DNA from: Lonicera japonica | Lineage: Eukaryota; Streptophyta; Magnoliopsida; Dipsacales; Caprifoliaceae | DNA: 64,000 nucleotides | Direction: 5' to 3' | Assembly (NCBI GenBank): GCA_021464415.1 | Contig: CM038468.1 | Location: 2,170,001-2,234,000, forward strand | Position numbers and translations under genes: made by a program | The notes under the pieces: generated by a model | What the model was told of the DNA's origin: nothing | Database searches by the model: none | The model's input: the letters and a program-made list of their open reading frames with translations, nothing else | Part shown: piece after piece, positions 34,857 through 47,705 of the stretch | How positions within the stretch are numbered: the stretch's first letter is position 1 | Layout of the letters: the number at the start of each line of letters is the position of its first letter

Positions 34857-37823
34857 TTAGCCCCTAAACTTCCTCTGCACTCTCGCCGTATTTACTGCTA
34901 TCATCACATAGATCCAATCTTGTATCTTGTCCAAAAACTTTAAATAGGCGTATCTCCATGAGCTTCGGAGCATTAATGAACCAAATAATCCCCAAAACCC
35001 AGTAGCAAAACCAAGAACTGCACTCACATATAACCCCGTTGTCACAAACGTATCCTCATCTTCTTGATTGGTGTAACCTTTGCCATGATCAGTAGTGGGG
35101 CAAACCGAAGTTGATTCATCTTCTGGGCACTCATTTAGCGGAACCCCACAAAGTTTGTCATTTCCAGCATACACAGAGGCACTGAAGGTCTGGAGTTGAG
35201 TGCTTAGTGGAATTTTACCCGAAAAATTGTTAATTGACAAGTCTAATACACTAAGAAAATTCAAACTTCCAAGATCAATAGGTATTGCACCAGAAAGCTG
35301 GTTTCTGGACAAAACAAGAATTTCGAGATTCTTCATCTGACTAATATTTTGAATTATATGCCCAGTCAAATTGTTTCTTGAAAGGTTCAGGGAACATAAT
35401 CCTGCAAGACTTGCGAGTTCTTGGGGAATTTGTCCAACTAGTTTATTACTAGAAAGATTAATGCATTTCACTAATCTTAGAGTACTTTTGTATTCTAACA
35501 ATTTTCCTTTCCACTGTACCAATGCACTAAGCATGTACAATTCAAGGTAATTTTTACGATACATTATGGGAATTTTAAAATTCGTGGGCTTCCTCGAACT
35601 TTCTGTTTGAATCAAAGAATAAAGTTTGTCGAAGCATTGTGGAATGATTCCTGATATTTTATTCTGAGAGAGGTCCAAGACTTGAGTATTATTAAGAAGA
35701 CACATGCTAGGGGGTATGCTTCCATAGAACTCATTATTTCGGAAACTAAGGAAAGATAAATGTGTTAGGTCTGTCCCTATCCACGTCGGTAGTTGTCCTG
35801 ATAATTTATTTTCATTCGTATCAACAACTTCTAGACTTGAACAGTTCTTCAAAGATGACGGGAGTTCCCCTATGAAACTGTTGTTACGCAAGTTCAACAA
35901 CATAAGCTGATCAAGGAAGCCAAAAGAGGCTGGAATTTTCTGAGACAAATTATTGTTTGACAAATCAATAAATCCCAATTCATTCCCGTTGATCCAACAA
36001 TCTGGAACCTCACCTGATAAAAGGTTGTTTGAGAGGTTGAGAAAATTTAAAAAATCAGTCACAATTGTGCACAATGAAATGATTGATCCAGAGAACATAT
36101 TTCTAGAAAGATTCAGCCATGTCAAATTACGAGGAAACAAAGGTATTGGACCCTTAAAACGATTAGAACTCAAATCTATTGGATCAAGTTTAACAAACTT
36201 GAGTGATAAATCAGGTAGTATTCCATGGATCTGGTTATCAGAGAAATTTAGGTGAACTAATTTTGGTGAGAGATCCCAAAACCAATGTGGAATTGTATCC
36301 AAAATTCGAGCACTAGAGATATCAAGGAAGGAGAAATTGCTTTGAGATCGAAGCCATTTTGGGAAATGAGGTCCCAACATACAACTTGAAAGTGCAATAT
36401 AATCCAACTCAAAATGAGGAGTCCAATCAGAGCTGAACTCCAAAGTCAACAAGTTAAAAGATAAGTCTAATGTCTTCAATTTGGAAAGTTTCCTGATGCT
36501 TTTGGGTCCCACTTTAAGAATATTTTTGCTAAGATACAGGTATCTCAACAGAGGAAACGATGTTAGGTCGGGCAATGACCCATTCAATTCATTCCCGGAT
36601 AAGCTGAGATATTCAAGACTAGAACTTTGGCCAAAACATTTCGGGAAAGACCCATTCAATTTATTACTTCCAACCCCCAATTGCCTCGAAGATGAAAAGC
36701 TTGTAAAATCAGGTAATGAGCCACTGATTTTGTTTTCAGATAAATCCAAAATCTCCAATGGATTATTTGATGCGAATAACGTTTCGAAAAGCTCTGGAAG
36801 TTGTCCAGTTAAATTATTATAAGATAGGTCCAGTGACCGGATACGACTTAAGTTCATGAATGATTTTGGAATCTCACCTTCAAGGGCACAACCAGAAAGA
36901 CTGAGAGTTTTGAGGGACATCATATTCCCAAAAGCATCAGGAATAGAACCTCCTAAAGGATTATAAGACATGTCAACATCGACAAGGCTACTACTGAAAT
37001 TGAATAACCAATTGTAGCTCGAAGAATTAGTGAAACTGTTATAAGATAAGTCAATTATAGAAAGAGGAATAGAAGAAGAGTTTATCAAGTGAAGTGAGGG
37101 AGAAATGATTCCAGGGAGGTTGCATTCAGAAAGGTGCAAACTTGATAGGAAAGAGAGCCTATCAATGGATTGCAGCAAGTCGACCTTCTGAAGGTCAATA
37201 GTACTGAAATCAAGGTCTCGTAACAAACGAAGATCAGAAAGCCACTCTAGGTTTTCCACAGTCAGGTCGGAATTAAACCCCAAGTCAAGAGAGTGCAAGT
37301 TAGTAAGGTTCCCAAGCTGATGAGGAACTCTACCACCGAAATAATTGAATGATAAATTCAGGTATTGTAATTTGTTAAGGGAACCAATGAATTCTGGGAT
37401 TGGGCTCGGCTGGAAATAATTGGAACTGAGGTCCAAATACTTCAAGTGATTCAATTCAAGTAAAGAGGGACTAACCTTTCCACTGAGATGGACAAGATAA
37501 AATGAATTATCAGTGGCTTCATCATACCAACCATGAAGATCGAGAAGGATTACATGACCAGTAGTATTGCTACAGCGGATTCCTCTCCATTTGCAGCAGT
37601 CTTCTTCTTTGCTCCCCCAAGAAGAGAGAAGTCCACCCTTATCCAATGTGATTTCTTTTTTAAAATTGAGGAGGGCTTGTCTCTCATTCTCTCTGCACCT
37701 GATCAACTTCACAGCTGTATTATCTCCAACACTTCCTGAACTGAAAAGTAAACAAGTGAAGGCTACGAACAACATTGATACTGTTATTATTTTGGAAACC
37801 ATAATTATCAAAGCAAAAGGCAA
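34857..37823 (-). CDS. LRR receptor-like protein (RLP1), intact
   Basis: A 988-residue cell-surface receptor without a kinase. A hydrophobic signal peptide (about residues 1-34; Met8, at 37802, is the equally likely start and matches the paralogue) precedes the LRRNT cap ([25 protein letters not shown] at 76-84). LRRs run to about 900, interrupted near residue 770 by an island with a Y-x8-KG motif ([11 protein letters not shown]). An acidic stretch and a transmembrane segment (about 930-953) with GxxxG spacing ([11 protein letters not shown]) follow, then a basic tail of about 35 residues ending RVQRKFRG. RLPs of this type signal through SOBIR1- and SERK-like kinases, and the GxxxG helix fits that. 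The frame is single-exon and open, so it is likely functional. EIX-type RLPs are the best match; ligand unknown. Confidence 0.95.
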   Translation of the reverse strand: MPFALIIMVSKIITVSMLFVAFTCLLFSSGSVGDNTAVKLIRCRENERQALLNFKKEITLDKGGLLSSWGSKEEDCCKWRGIRCSNTTGHVILLDLHGWYDEATDNSFYLVHLSGKVSPSLLELNHLKYLDLSSNYFQPSPIPEFIGSLNKLQYLNLSFNYFGGRVPHQLGNLTNLHSLDLGFNSDLTVENLEWLSDLRLLRDLDFSTIDLQKVDLLQSIDRLSFLSSLHLSECNLPGIISPSLHLINSSSIPLSIIDLSYNSFTNSSSYNWLFNFSSSLVDVDMSYNPLGGSIPDAFGNMMSLKTLSLSGCALEGEIPKSFMNLSRIRSLDLSYNNLTGQLPELFETLFASNNPLEILDLSENKISGSLPDFTSFSSSRQLGVGSNKLNGSFPKCFGQSSSLEYLSLSGNELNGSLPDLTSFPLLRYLYLSKNILKVGPKSIRKLSKLKTLDLSFNLLTLEFSSDWTPHFELDYIALSSCMLGPHFPKWLRSQSNFSFLDISSARILDTIPHWFWDLSPKLVHLNFSDNQIHGILPDLSLKFVKLDPIDLSSNRFKGPIPLFPRNLTWLNLSRNMFSGSIISLCTIVTDFLNFLNLSNNLLSGEVPDCWINGNELGFIDLSNNNLSQKIPASFGFLDQLMLLNLRNNSFIGELPSSLKNCSSLEVVDTNENKLSGQLPTWIGTDLTHLSFLSFRNNEFYGSIPPSMCLLNNTQVLDLSQNKISGIIPQCFDKLYSLIQTESSRKPTNFKIPIMYRKNYLELYMLSALVQWKGKLLEYKSTLRLVKCINLSSNKLVGQIPQELASLAGLCSLNLSRNNLTGHIIQNISQMKNLEILVLSRNQLSGAIPIDLGSLNFLSVLDLSINNFSGKIPLSTQLQTFSASVYAGNDKLCGVPLNECPEDESTSVCPTTDHGKGYTNQEDEDTFVTTGLYVSAVLGFATGFWGLFGSLMLRSSWRYAYLKFLDKIQDWIYVMIAVNTARVQRKFRG

Positions 37824-39491
37824 ACGAATTTTTATTTTTTTTTGTGGGTTGATGTTTTGAGTTACTTAAAAGACGTAATAGGCCCTTTTTATAGCCAAAT
37901 AAAAGTTCTGACCTTCGTTTCTTTCTTTCTTTCTATCTAATAGGGTCCCACTTCACATTAATTCTTATCTTAATTATATCTTAATTAATTAACTGATAGA
38001 ATAGATTTTCTGATTTTTTAATTGGTTTATAAATTAACAAGTCAAGGTCTGGCAAAAGTCTTTTATTTCTTTTTGGTATCCACGAGCAGTTCTCGCATCA
38101 CATTAAATTGCAAAAACTTTAATAGTTATAAATTGAGCATCAATTAACGTAGGATTAAATCCTTTAATAAAACAATGATGAAAAAGAAACAGTAAATACC
38201 ATTGGATCCATGAGAAAGGATGTAATAAAAATATTAATATACCAATATAAATACAAGTAAAAATAGACCGATAAAAAAACATATATACACAAGAGCTGGA
38301 TGATACAAAGGAGATAAAACCTGAAAGAGCCAGAGACAATTAACGTACCGACTTTAAAAACATAAGCCGCATTAGAGGCTGAACCATCACCAGAAGTTCC
38401 TTGAAGGGATATGGTCAATCTTATATATGCCACTCCAAGCCAGAGACAATTAACGTACCGATTTTAAAAAATAAGCTGCATTAGAGGCTGAACCATCACC
38501 AGAAGTTCCTTGAAGGGATATGGTCAATCTTATATATACCACTCCGAGCTGCTTCCTTCGGTGCATATTCCTTTTCAAAGAGAAGATTGCATTGTTTCCA
38601 CTATGGGCATGGTCAATTTAGAATCCACTCGTGATAAAATAAGTAACTTCCAGTAACGCTTGTTAATGGCTTAAAACACAGCTTCTTTAATGGTAAAGCT
38701 TCAAAAACAAATCAGTTTAGAATCCTCTAATGTTAGTGCTTGTTAGGTTTGAGTTTTTGTTCGTTCCTTGAATCCAAAATAGTAATTTCACGTGGAAAGT
38801 TTGAGTTTCATCAACTTATAATTCAACCTGTTAATATGAACTATAAGAGACTTCCAATGTAAGTTTACCAATTTAGGATTCTAAGGATGAATCAAAACTT
38901 GAACCAAACGAGGCAACCCCAGCACATATTAAGATCGACCTTATCTCCCAGTGAAACACTAGTCCACAAAAATCGAAACTAAAAATTATTAAAAAAATCT
39001 AGATTACCTATTCCAAATGAGCTCAAATGAGAATCTAAATCAAGCACAATACATTATAAAGTATCCAGAACACAACTAAACCATATAATATTGTCTACTC
39101 TACAGTAACATACTGTAGAGAAAATACATTCATCAAGAAAGAGAGAAGTTGGTGAAAGAGTAGCTTCTTCGATAATCGCCCGAAACTTTTACATCATTGA
39201 AAACCTGAGAACAAGTGTTTAAATCTTAGAATCCATTTGTCTTGCCTTCAACAAAAAGAAATTAAAAAATTAGAAGAAAATGGAGCGTATATTTTATTTG
39301 TTCAAGCTTGAGCATTTTCTTTATAAACATGATAAAGCAGTAGTTATTCTTGTCATAGGTTTCACATTTTAAGAGTATAAGGATGAATGTAAAAATAGCT
39401 AAAGCAGAAACACTCAAAGATGAAGAAGCATTATTTCGAACTAATTAAATTCAAAAGACTCAATTAATGGTGCCACAATTACACTTACATA
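37824..39491. other. Intergenic DNA between the RLP genes
   Basis: 37860-38060 is the RLP1 upstream flank (CCCACTTCACATTAATT, AATTAACAAGTCAAGGTC). 38560-39490 is the RLP2 downstream flank, parallel to 33780-34525 in gene order and sequence. No additional gene. Confidence 0.7.
38325..38552. repeat. Tandem duplication of about 113 bp
   Basis: GAGCCAGAGACAATTAACG through GGGATATGGTCAATCTTATA occurs twice head to tail, starting near 38325 and 38438. Diverged single copies occur at 32930 and 33690. It may be a downstream untranslated exon of the RLP transcription unit; this is inference. Confidence 0.85.
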
Positions 39492-39670
39492 CTCCCTCTA
39501 TCTCTAATTCGGAGTCACATTTTTCTTTTTTGGTACTTCTCAAATAAGAAGTAACCTTACATTTTGAGATATAATCAATGGACAAAGAATCTCATAATAG
39601 TAAAAATATAGTTTTATCCATAACCATTGCTTATGTTGAAATCAGTATTTTCTTAAATCGGATGGAAGAG
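39492..39670. mobile_element. Stowaway MITE, copy 2
   Basis: CTCCCTCTATCTCTAATTC to AAATCGGATGGAAGAG between TA dinucleotides. It lies at the same distance from the RLP2 stop codon as copy 1 lies from RLP1, so it was present before the gene duplicated. Confidence 0.85.
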
Positions 39671-39769
39671 TACTTTATTAGCATGACAGTTCAATTGCAA
39701 AAGTGAAGTGGAAATATGAGTAAAACGTAAAGGAAAAGAACTAACTAATAAGAAGAATATACTAACCAA

Positions 39770-42700
39770 TTATCCCCTAAACTTCCTCTGCACTCTCGCC
39801 GTATTTACAGCTATTGTCACATAGATCCAATCTTGTATTTGGTCCAAAAACTTGAAATATGCGAATCTCCATGAGCTTCGGAGCAGTAATGGACCAACGA
39901 ATCCCCAAAATCCTATAGCAAAACCAAGAACTACACTCGCATAGAAACTTGTTGTTACAAATGTATCCTTAGCTTTGCCATGATAATTAGGTGGGGGAAA
40001 CGAAGTTGATCCATCTTCTGGGCACAGAGGCAACGGAAGCCCACAAAGTTTGTCATTTCCAGCATAAACAGAGGCATTGAAGGTGTCGAGTTGAGTGCTT
40101 CGTGGAATTTTACCCGAAAACTTGTTACTTGATAAGTCCAAGACATTAAGAGAATTCAATCTTCCAAGACCGATAGGAATCGTACCAGAAAGAATGTTTC
40201 TTGACAAATCAAGAATTTCGAGCTCTTTCAGTTGACTAATATTTTGAATGAAATGTCCAGTCAAATTGTTTCTTGAAAGGTTCAGGGAACGTAATCCCAC
40301 AAGACTTGCAAGTTCTTGGGGAATTTGTCCCACTAGTTTATTACTAGAAAGATCAATGCATTTTAGTAGTCCCAGAGTAGTACTGTACTCTAACACTTTT
40401 CCTTTCCATTGCACCAATGTACTAGCCACATACATTTCACCCATGTAAAACCGGGTATTGCTGCTAAAATAGGTTAGTAGAGAAATTTCAAAAGGCAAGG
40501 TCTTTGAACTTTCTGTTTGAATCATTGAATAAAATTTATTGAAGCATTTTGGAATGCTTCCCGATATTCTGTTCCGAGAGAGGTCCAAGACTTGAGTATG
40601 ACTAAGAAGACACATGCTAAGCGGTATACTTCCGTGGAACTCATTCCTTCGAAAACTAAGGACAACTAGTTGCGTTAGGTGTGTCCCTATCCATATCGGT
40701 ACTTGTCCTGATAACTTATTTTCACTCATATCTATAACCTTCAAATATGAACAGTTCTTCAAAGATGAAGGGAGTTCCCCTGTGAAATTATTGTTACGCA
40801 AGTTCAATAAATGAAGTTTATCTAGGAAGCCAACAGAGGCTGGAATTTTTTGGGAGAAATTATTATTTGCCAAATCAAAAATTTCCAAACTACTCATGTT
40901 GATCCAACAGTCCGGAAGCTCACCTGATAAATGGTTATCTGAGAGGTCTAGATACAGTAAGAAATCAGTCGCAATTGTGCACATTGAAATAATTGATCCA
41001 GAGAACATATTTTTAGAGAGATTCAGGTATGACAAATTACGAGGGAATAAAGGTATTGGACCTTTAAAACGATTAGAACTCAAATCTATTTGAAAAAGTT
41101 TAACAAACTTGAGTGATAAATCGGGTAGCATGCCATGGATCTCGTTGTAAGATATATTTAGGTTGCCTAAATTAGGTGAGAGATCCCAAAACCAATGTGG
41201 AATTGTATCCGAAATTGTAGCATTAGAGATATCAAGGGAGGAGAAATTGCTTTGAGATCGAAGCCATTCCGGGAAATGAGGTCCCAACGTGGAGCTTGAA
41301 AGTTTAATAATATCCAACTGAAAACTAGGAGTCCAACCAGAGCTAAACTCCAAAGTCAACAAGTTAAAAGACAAGTCTAATTCCCCCAAGTTGGAAAGAT
41401 CCCCAATGCTTTCGGGTAGTCTCCCTTGTATCTTATTATTTGTAAGATACAAGTATCTCAACAGAGGAAATGATGTTAGGTCAGGCAATGACCCATTCAA
41501 TTCATTCGCGGTCAAGTAGAGCTCTTCAAGAGAAGAACTTTGACCAAAGCGTTTTGGGAAAGGCCCACTCAATTTATTACTACTAACCAGCAACTGCCTC
41601 AAAGATGAAAAGCTTGTAAAATCAGATATTGAGCCACTGACTTTGTTTTCAGTTAAATCCAAAATCTCCAATGAATTATTTGATGCGAACAATATTTGGA
41701 AAAGCTCTGGAAGCTGTCCAGTTAAATTATTATAAGATAGGTCCAGTGACCGGATACGACTTAAGTTTTTGAAAGATTTTGGAATCTCACCTTCAAAGGA
41801 ACAACTAGAAAGACTGAGACTTTCGAGGGATATCATATTCCCAAAAGCATCAGGAATAGAACCTCCTAAAGGATTATAAGACATGTCAACATCGACAAGG
41901 CTACTACTGAAATTGAATAACCAAATGTAACTCGAAGAATTAGTGAAACTGTTAAAAGACAATTCAATTATAGAAAGAGGAATAGAAGAAGAGTTTATCA
42001 AGTGAACTGAGGGAGAAATGATTTCAGGAAGATTGCAATCACAAAGGTGCAAACTTGATAGGAAAGAGAGCCTACCAATGGATTGTAGCAAGTCGACCTT
42101 CTGAAAGTAAATATCACTGAGATCAAGGTGTCGTAACAAACGAAGATCAGATAGCCACTCTAGGTTTTTGACAATCAGGTTATTAGACCCCAAGTCAAGA
42201 GAGCGCAAGATAGTAAGGTTCCCAAGCTGATGAGGAACTCTACCAATGAAATCATTGTACGACAGATTCAAGTGTTGTAATTTACTGAGGGAACCAATGA
42301 ATTCTGGGATTGGGCTTGACCGGAACTTACTGAAACTGAGGTCCAAATACTTCAAGTGATTCAATTCAATTCAATTCAATCAAACTGAGATCAAGGTGTC
42401 GTAACAAACGAAGATCAGAAAGCCACTCTAGGTTTTCCACAGTCAGGTTGTAATTACGCCCCAAGTTAAGAAAGCGTAAGCTAGTAAGGTTCCCAAGCTG
42501 ATGAGGAACTCTACCAACAAATAAATTGTTACTGAGGTCCAAATATTTTAAATTTGTAAGGTTCAAAAGTTGATGAGGAACTCTACCAACAAAGTAACTG
42601 TCCGACAAATTCAAGTGTTGTAATTTGCTAAGGGAACCGATGAATTCTGGGATCGGGCTCAATTGGAAAAAATTGTAACTGAGGTCCAAATACTTCAAGT

Positions 42701-43055
42701 GATTCAATTCAAGTAAAGAGGGACTAACCTTTCCACTGAGATAAAACGAATTATCATAACCATACCAACCATGAAGATCGAGAAGGATTACATGAGCAGT
42801 AGTATTGCTACAGCGGATTCCTCTCCATTTACAGCAGTCTTCTTCTTGGCTCCCCCAAGAAGAGAGAAGAAGTCCATCGTTATCCACAATTTCTTTTTTA
42901 AAATTGAGGAGTGCTTGTCTCTCATTCTGTCTGCACCTGATCAACTTCACAGCTCCAGCACCTCCTGAACTGGAACTGAAAAGTAAACAAGTGAAGGCTA
43001 CGAACAAAGGTAGGTTTTCAAACAACATTGATTTTGTTATTATTTTGGAAGCCAT
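39770..43055 (-). pseudogene. LRR receptor-like protein (RLP2), frameshifted by an internal duplication
   Basis: Paralogue of RLP1 with the same architecture. Translation should start at Met 43055 (MASKIITKSMLFENLPLFVAF, signal peptide); the earlier in-frame Met at 43142 would put a polar stretch before the signal. It then reads LRRNT ([21 protein letters not shown]), LRRs, a Y-x8-KG island (YVASTLVQWKG), a GxxxG transmembrane helix (GFAIGFWG) and the tail RVQRKFRG. The frame stops at 42366 after LSLIELN and resumes one base over (MNHLKYLDL, 42364) for 864 more residues. At the join, the first LRR block (NHLKYLDL to LRHLDLS) is repeated and four TCAAT units occur where two would keep frame. 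The conceptual product is a 229-residue secreted stub. Genome error is possible but unlikely given the duplication. Confidence 0.92.
42361..42380. repeat. TCAAT microsatellite at the RLP2 frameshift
   Basis: Four TCAAT units mark the junction between duplicated LRR blocks. Two units would restore the frame, so the expansion adds 10 bp and shifts it by one. Confidence 0.85.
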
Positions 43056-43142
43056 AATTATCAAAGCAAAAAAGAAAAACGATTTTTTGTTGTTGTCGTT
43101 GTTGATGTCTTGAGTTACTTTTATAGCCAAAAGTTCCGACAT

Positions 43143-46100
43143 TTCTTTCTCACTACGTTCCCCACTTCACATTAATTTGTTATGTCAATTAACTTGTACA
43201 TTAATTTAATAATTTGTCAATGTCCGTGGTAAAAGTCTTTCTTTTTTTTTCTTTTTCTTTTTGGTATCCATGAATTATCCTGGCACTGCATTAGATGGCA
43301 AAGTGTTTAATTGTTACAATTGGTCCATTCATACTTAAGAGTTTTTAATTTTTTTTAGTTGGTTTAAAAATTCAGATTTAAGCATTTATTTTGCCTCTTA
43401 AAAAATAAAAAGTATGCTTAACTCTTAAGTCTGAAGTCTTAATTTTTAAAGAGGTAAAATATATATTTACATAAGATCATTTTACAAATGCTTATAAAAA
43501 AATTACACCACAAAACATCCAAAAAGTGAATCAACGATGACTATCATCGGTCTTGAGTTTTTTTTTTTATATATATAATTTTATATTCACGATGCTTATA
43601 AATATTGATTAGTAGATTTCAAAAATAAATTTTTTATATAAATATTCGATTTTTTGCATTAAAAGTTGTCACACTTTAATTTTATTTATTTTTATCGGCG
43701 AAAACTAATTAATTGAAAGACCTATTAATGTGATTTTACATATAAAGGAAAATTCTAAGCAACTTATACCTTTGTGGCCATCACCACATGTTTAGCACAA
43801 AAAATCAGTACGTAGTGGCATAATAACTTTTAATTATGTCTAAACTTGTAGATTAAATTTATTGATTTATTAAGAAATTTGCTGTGGAACCTAAAATAAT
43901 GGAAATGGAAAATCACCAAATGAGATAATTACTTTGAATTGGAATAAATTTAGATTTCTTCATTTTTTTTTTCTTTCGCATATGTTTGATAGTAATATGA
44001 AAAATGATAGAAAAAAAAAACTACTAATTTGTGTGAGAAGTTGAAAAATAAGTCCATCTCATGCTCATTTTTATAATTAAGTAAATATCCTGCATTATTC
44101 TTTATCATTTGAAGATATTTTTTCTTTCTCACCAAATGGCCGGCTCACTTATTTCTCAACTTCTCATAGAAATTAATTAATTTTCTTACTATTTTCTATA
44201 TTCCTATTAAACGGGGCCTATATGTTTATATATAAGAGCCCTTTTGACCATTTCCATATACTATATATTTAATACAAAGACAAAATTCTAAATGGAAATA
44301 TTACATCCACATTCAAGAATACCAACTTCTAATGTAAATATGCAGATGATTCTTAACAATTTCATCAAAACAATTCATGTGATTTTGCATTCTAGAGGAA
44401 ACGTCATAGCAAGATACACATTTATAGCTACCACTATGTGTTTTCAGTGGGGAGCGAGAAGTTAATGGTAAAGGGGCAAAAAAAATTTCTATATAGTATG
44501 TAACTCTCTTACAAAAGGTTAATCTTGAAGTGTTAATGTACTCAAATGTTAAGCGAGTAATGCTACATTTACGGGCTTTATAAAGTGGTTACTCATACTA
44601 AATATATTGTTATATATTTTTAAAATGCATAAGTCATTGATACATTGGATACAATTTTTCAATAAACAGCCGGAAAGAAAATTTGTTATTGTAAGGTAGG
44701 TAGCAACATGTTTCCACCTAATAAAAAACATGTACTTTTAGCCCTTCAAGAAATTCTGGAAGATCACACTCTAGCTATAATAATTGACTTTACCTTTAAG
44801 CAAGTCTTCCTTCCGACTTTATCCAAAACAAAAAAAAAAAACCACTTTTAAGTGGAAGACATAATTGAATAGCTCTTATTTTGTTATATCCGTTCAAAAA
44901 AATAGTGTTTTAGTCGAAGCATATATATGTGTGTATAGTTGTGTGTGGATACAAAGAAATCCTGCAGTGCAAAAAGCGAATTCAAACGGGTGAACAAGGG
45001 CACGCAATAAGTACTAGTTCCAGCTAAACAAAGGCATAATCACAAATCAATACTGAATATGAAACAATTGGTTTTGTTTTGTTTCCATTAAATAACTTAT
45101 CAAAATGATTAATGTTTGTCCGTAAACAACCTGTTGTTGTACATGGGTGGGTTGACGTCTGTGCATATGTGGCTGCAATACGTGCTGGCAGACTGTTTGT
45201 CCCACACCGCCTAGGTGTGGTCACTACTACTTCTAAAGAGATCTTTGTAGAATAAACGACGTGTGTGCACTTGTGCTTAAAATAAAAAAATATCTTACTG
45301 GATTAGACCAGACCACGTGTGCACTTGTGTCAGCTTTTTTAACCAGAATTCCTTGGAAAGATCATTCTTGCTTCCTTCACGCTGTCCACACTTGCCATTA
45401 ATGGGGGTAGACTAATTAAAATACCAATTGGTCCGCTTTTTCACACCAAGGAAAATTCCAAGCAAGTTACAACTTCTTGGCCACCACCGCATATCAGCAT
45501 ATCATATAATTACTTATAATTGTTATGTTAATTATGTCCTTAATTAACTAGTAGGTTTTATTTATTGATTTTATTGAGAAATTTGATGTGCAAAATATGG
45601 GGCTTTTAGGATTTGGTTCCAGAAATTTTATCAATGATTGACTTTACCTTTATGCAAGTCTTCTTTGCAACTTGATGCAATGGAAATGGAAATGAAAATA
45701 ATTTTATTATTTTTTATATTGTAATTTTTTGTTTTTATTTATTAAGAGAAATATTTTCCATATTTTTAGTTTTTTGAATTTGAATGTTAATTGAATTAAT
45801 TATAAAAGATTTGATTTTAAATTTGAAATCAAATCTTAGTTAATTAAGGCAGGTATATAATTTTAGCATTATAATTAATTGATTATTCTACATTGTATTA
45901 GGCAACAATTGGATGAATAATTTTTTTTTTATCCAAATATTTCTTTAACCACTTTTCATCGTGCATTCACCGTTTATTATACTTTGTAACCACTTTTCGT
46001 CATGTATTCACCGTTTATTTCTTTAAATTTTTTATTTTAATTTTTTAAAATCTTAAGAAAATACTTAAAGTAATCATATATTCCGATCCATTTAAGAGGA

Positions 46101-47470
46101 ATAACTTTGAAAGAACACTCAGTTCCTAGAATGAAACATTCATATTTTAAAACCCGAATCAAATATCAGAATCTTTTTAGAATGGAATATACTATTTCGA
46201 GAATAAAACTCGAACCAAACGAGCTCTTAAAAAAAATTAAGGAAGAGTTAAGAGAGATATTGAATAGAGAAAAACCTAAAGTTGTACCAATGAAGAAGAG
46301 ATGAGTAGAACAAAAAAGTACCGTCCTCACACTAAACAAGATTAGGAATGATGTAATTATCATCTCCAAAAAGCCCAATATATTGTTAATTTGCACCTAC
46401 AAAAGAATTAAAGTTTTAACAATATCTTCCAACTATCAAGAATTTAATTAAATGGGTACATGTCATAATTATCTCTTTAATTTATAGTCTACAACTATAT
46501 ATTTCCAGGACCACTCTGATTTATGCAAATTAATTTAGGTGGGGCTCTCTAGATTACAACTGATTTATTAAAAATGCCTGCTCATGTGAAATGGGTCCTT
46601 CAAGAATTATTAGATTACATATTTGGGATTTATTGGCAAAGTCGATCATTAATGTGACTTGTGAAAATTTATATTGGAAATTAAAATTATTCATCAAATG
46701 GCACAATTGCATTATGATTATTTGTCCTTATATATTGGTCTAGGGTCTAGATTGAGACTTGTGAAAATTTATTTTGGAAATAAAAATTTTTTCATTGTTT
46801 TGTATCTAAATGAAGTGAAATTAATAATCGCCGTATAAATATACATATAAAAAAAATTGCTGCTTTTTTAAGAGATACGAATATGACTAGAATCATACAA
46901 AATATGTCATACTTAACGTGGTCTGAATATTTGAATTTCATGTAAAGCCAACAAAGTAATATAATAACTCACCAAATTGCTTTTTAAATTTTTCCATCCC
47001 ATCAAAATTAGATTTTTTTTTTAATAATATGGGGCTTGTTTTATATAATAGTGTGTATATAATAGTGTGTATATATAAATATCTTTTTTTTATTATTGTT
47101 CTTGGAAAGGCCTTTCTTTTTTAATATGGTCCCAGTTCACAATAATTGTTATATTAATTATGTCTTGAGTCGTCAAGTTATAAATTAAATTTATTGATTT
47201 TTTGATTTGTTTAGAAATTAATAAAGGTCAACAAAATTTTTGGTATTCCAAGCTTTGCCCACCAATTTAAGACAAAGTCTTTAACTAAGGGGCAATTAAA
47301 AAAAAGGGGCTTATTAGAGAAAGATTTTCACATTCAAGGAATAATTTTTTTTTAAATAAAGGGCCTATTTTTTATTTTATTGATAATATGACATGTGTCT
47401 TTTTTTTTCATTTTGACATCCCAACCCTTAAAATAAACTAAAAAAATACCAATATGCATTAAAAATGGAC
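43143..47470. other. Gene-free AT-rich DNA with RLP-type upstream flank and MITE pieces
   Basis: 43150-43260 is the RLP2 upstream flank. 43310-43500 contains a module (AGTTGGTTTAAAAATTCAGAT, GTCTGAAGTCTTAATT) that recurs at 49060-49170. 43975-44218 is a diverged hAT-type MITE (ATGAAAAATGATAG at the left end; TTAAACGGGGCCT at the right). Further flank-like phrases occur near 45410-45600 and 47125-47250. No domain-bearing frame was found. Confidence 0.55.
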
Positions 47471-47705
47471 TGCAATGTGAATTGCAGTCTATATTTCACT
47501 GCAATATGAACTTTGCAGTCCATATTTCACTGCAATGTGAACTTTGCAGTCGATATTTTTAGTGCAAAGTTCATATTGCAGTCCATATTTTACTGCAATG
47601 TGAACTTTGCAGTCCATATTTTTAGTGCAAAGTTCATATTGCAGTCCATATTTCACTGCAATATGAACTTTGCAGTTCATATTTCACTACAATATGAACT
47701 TTGCG
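47471..47705. repeat. 31/32-bp array with flipping 18-bp cores
   Basis: A leading 16-bp core (47471) is followed by seven 18-bp cores starting at 47500, 47531, 47563, 47594, 47626, 47657 and 47688. Five read TGCAATATGAACTTTGCA (or one or two changes); those at 47563 and 47626 read its exact reverse complement, TGCAAAGTTCATATTGCA. The spacers between them, GTCCATATTT plus CAC or TTAG, keep one orientation. No coding role is apparent. Confidence 0.95.

Noticed and set aside
34857..43055. LRR receptor kinases
   Set aside because: The C-termini end about 35 residues after the membrane helix, with no kinase domain, so they are receptor-like proteins.
45024..45224. Short gene on the minus strand
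   Set aside because: No recognisable domain, no paralogue in the window and no promoter or splice context.
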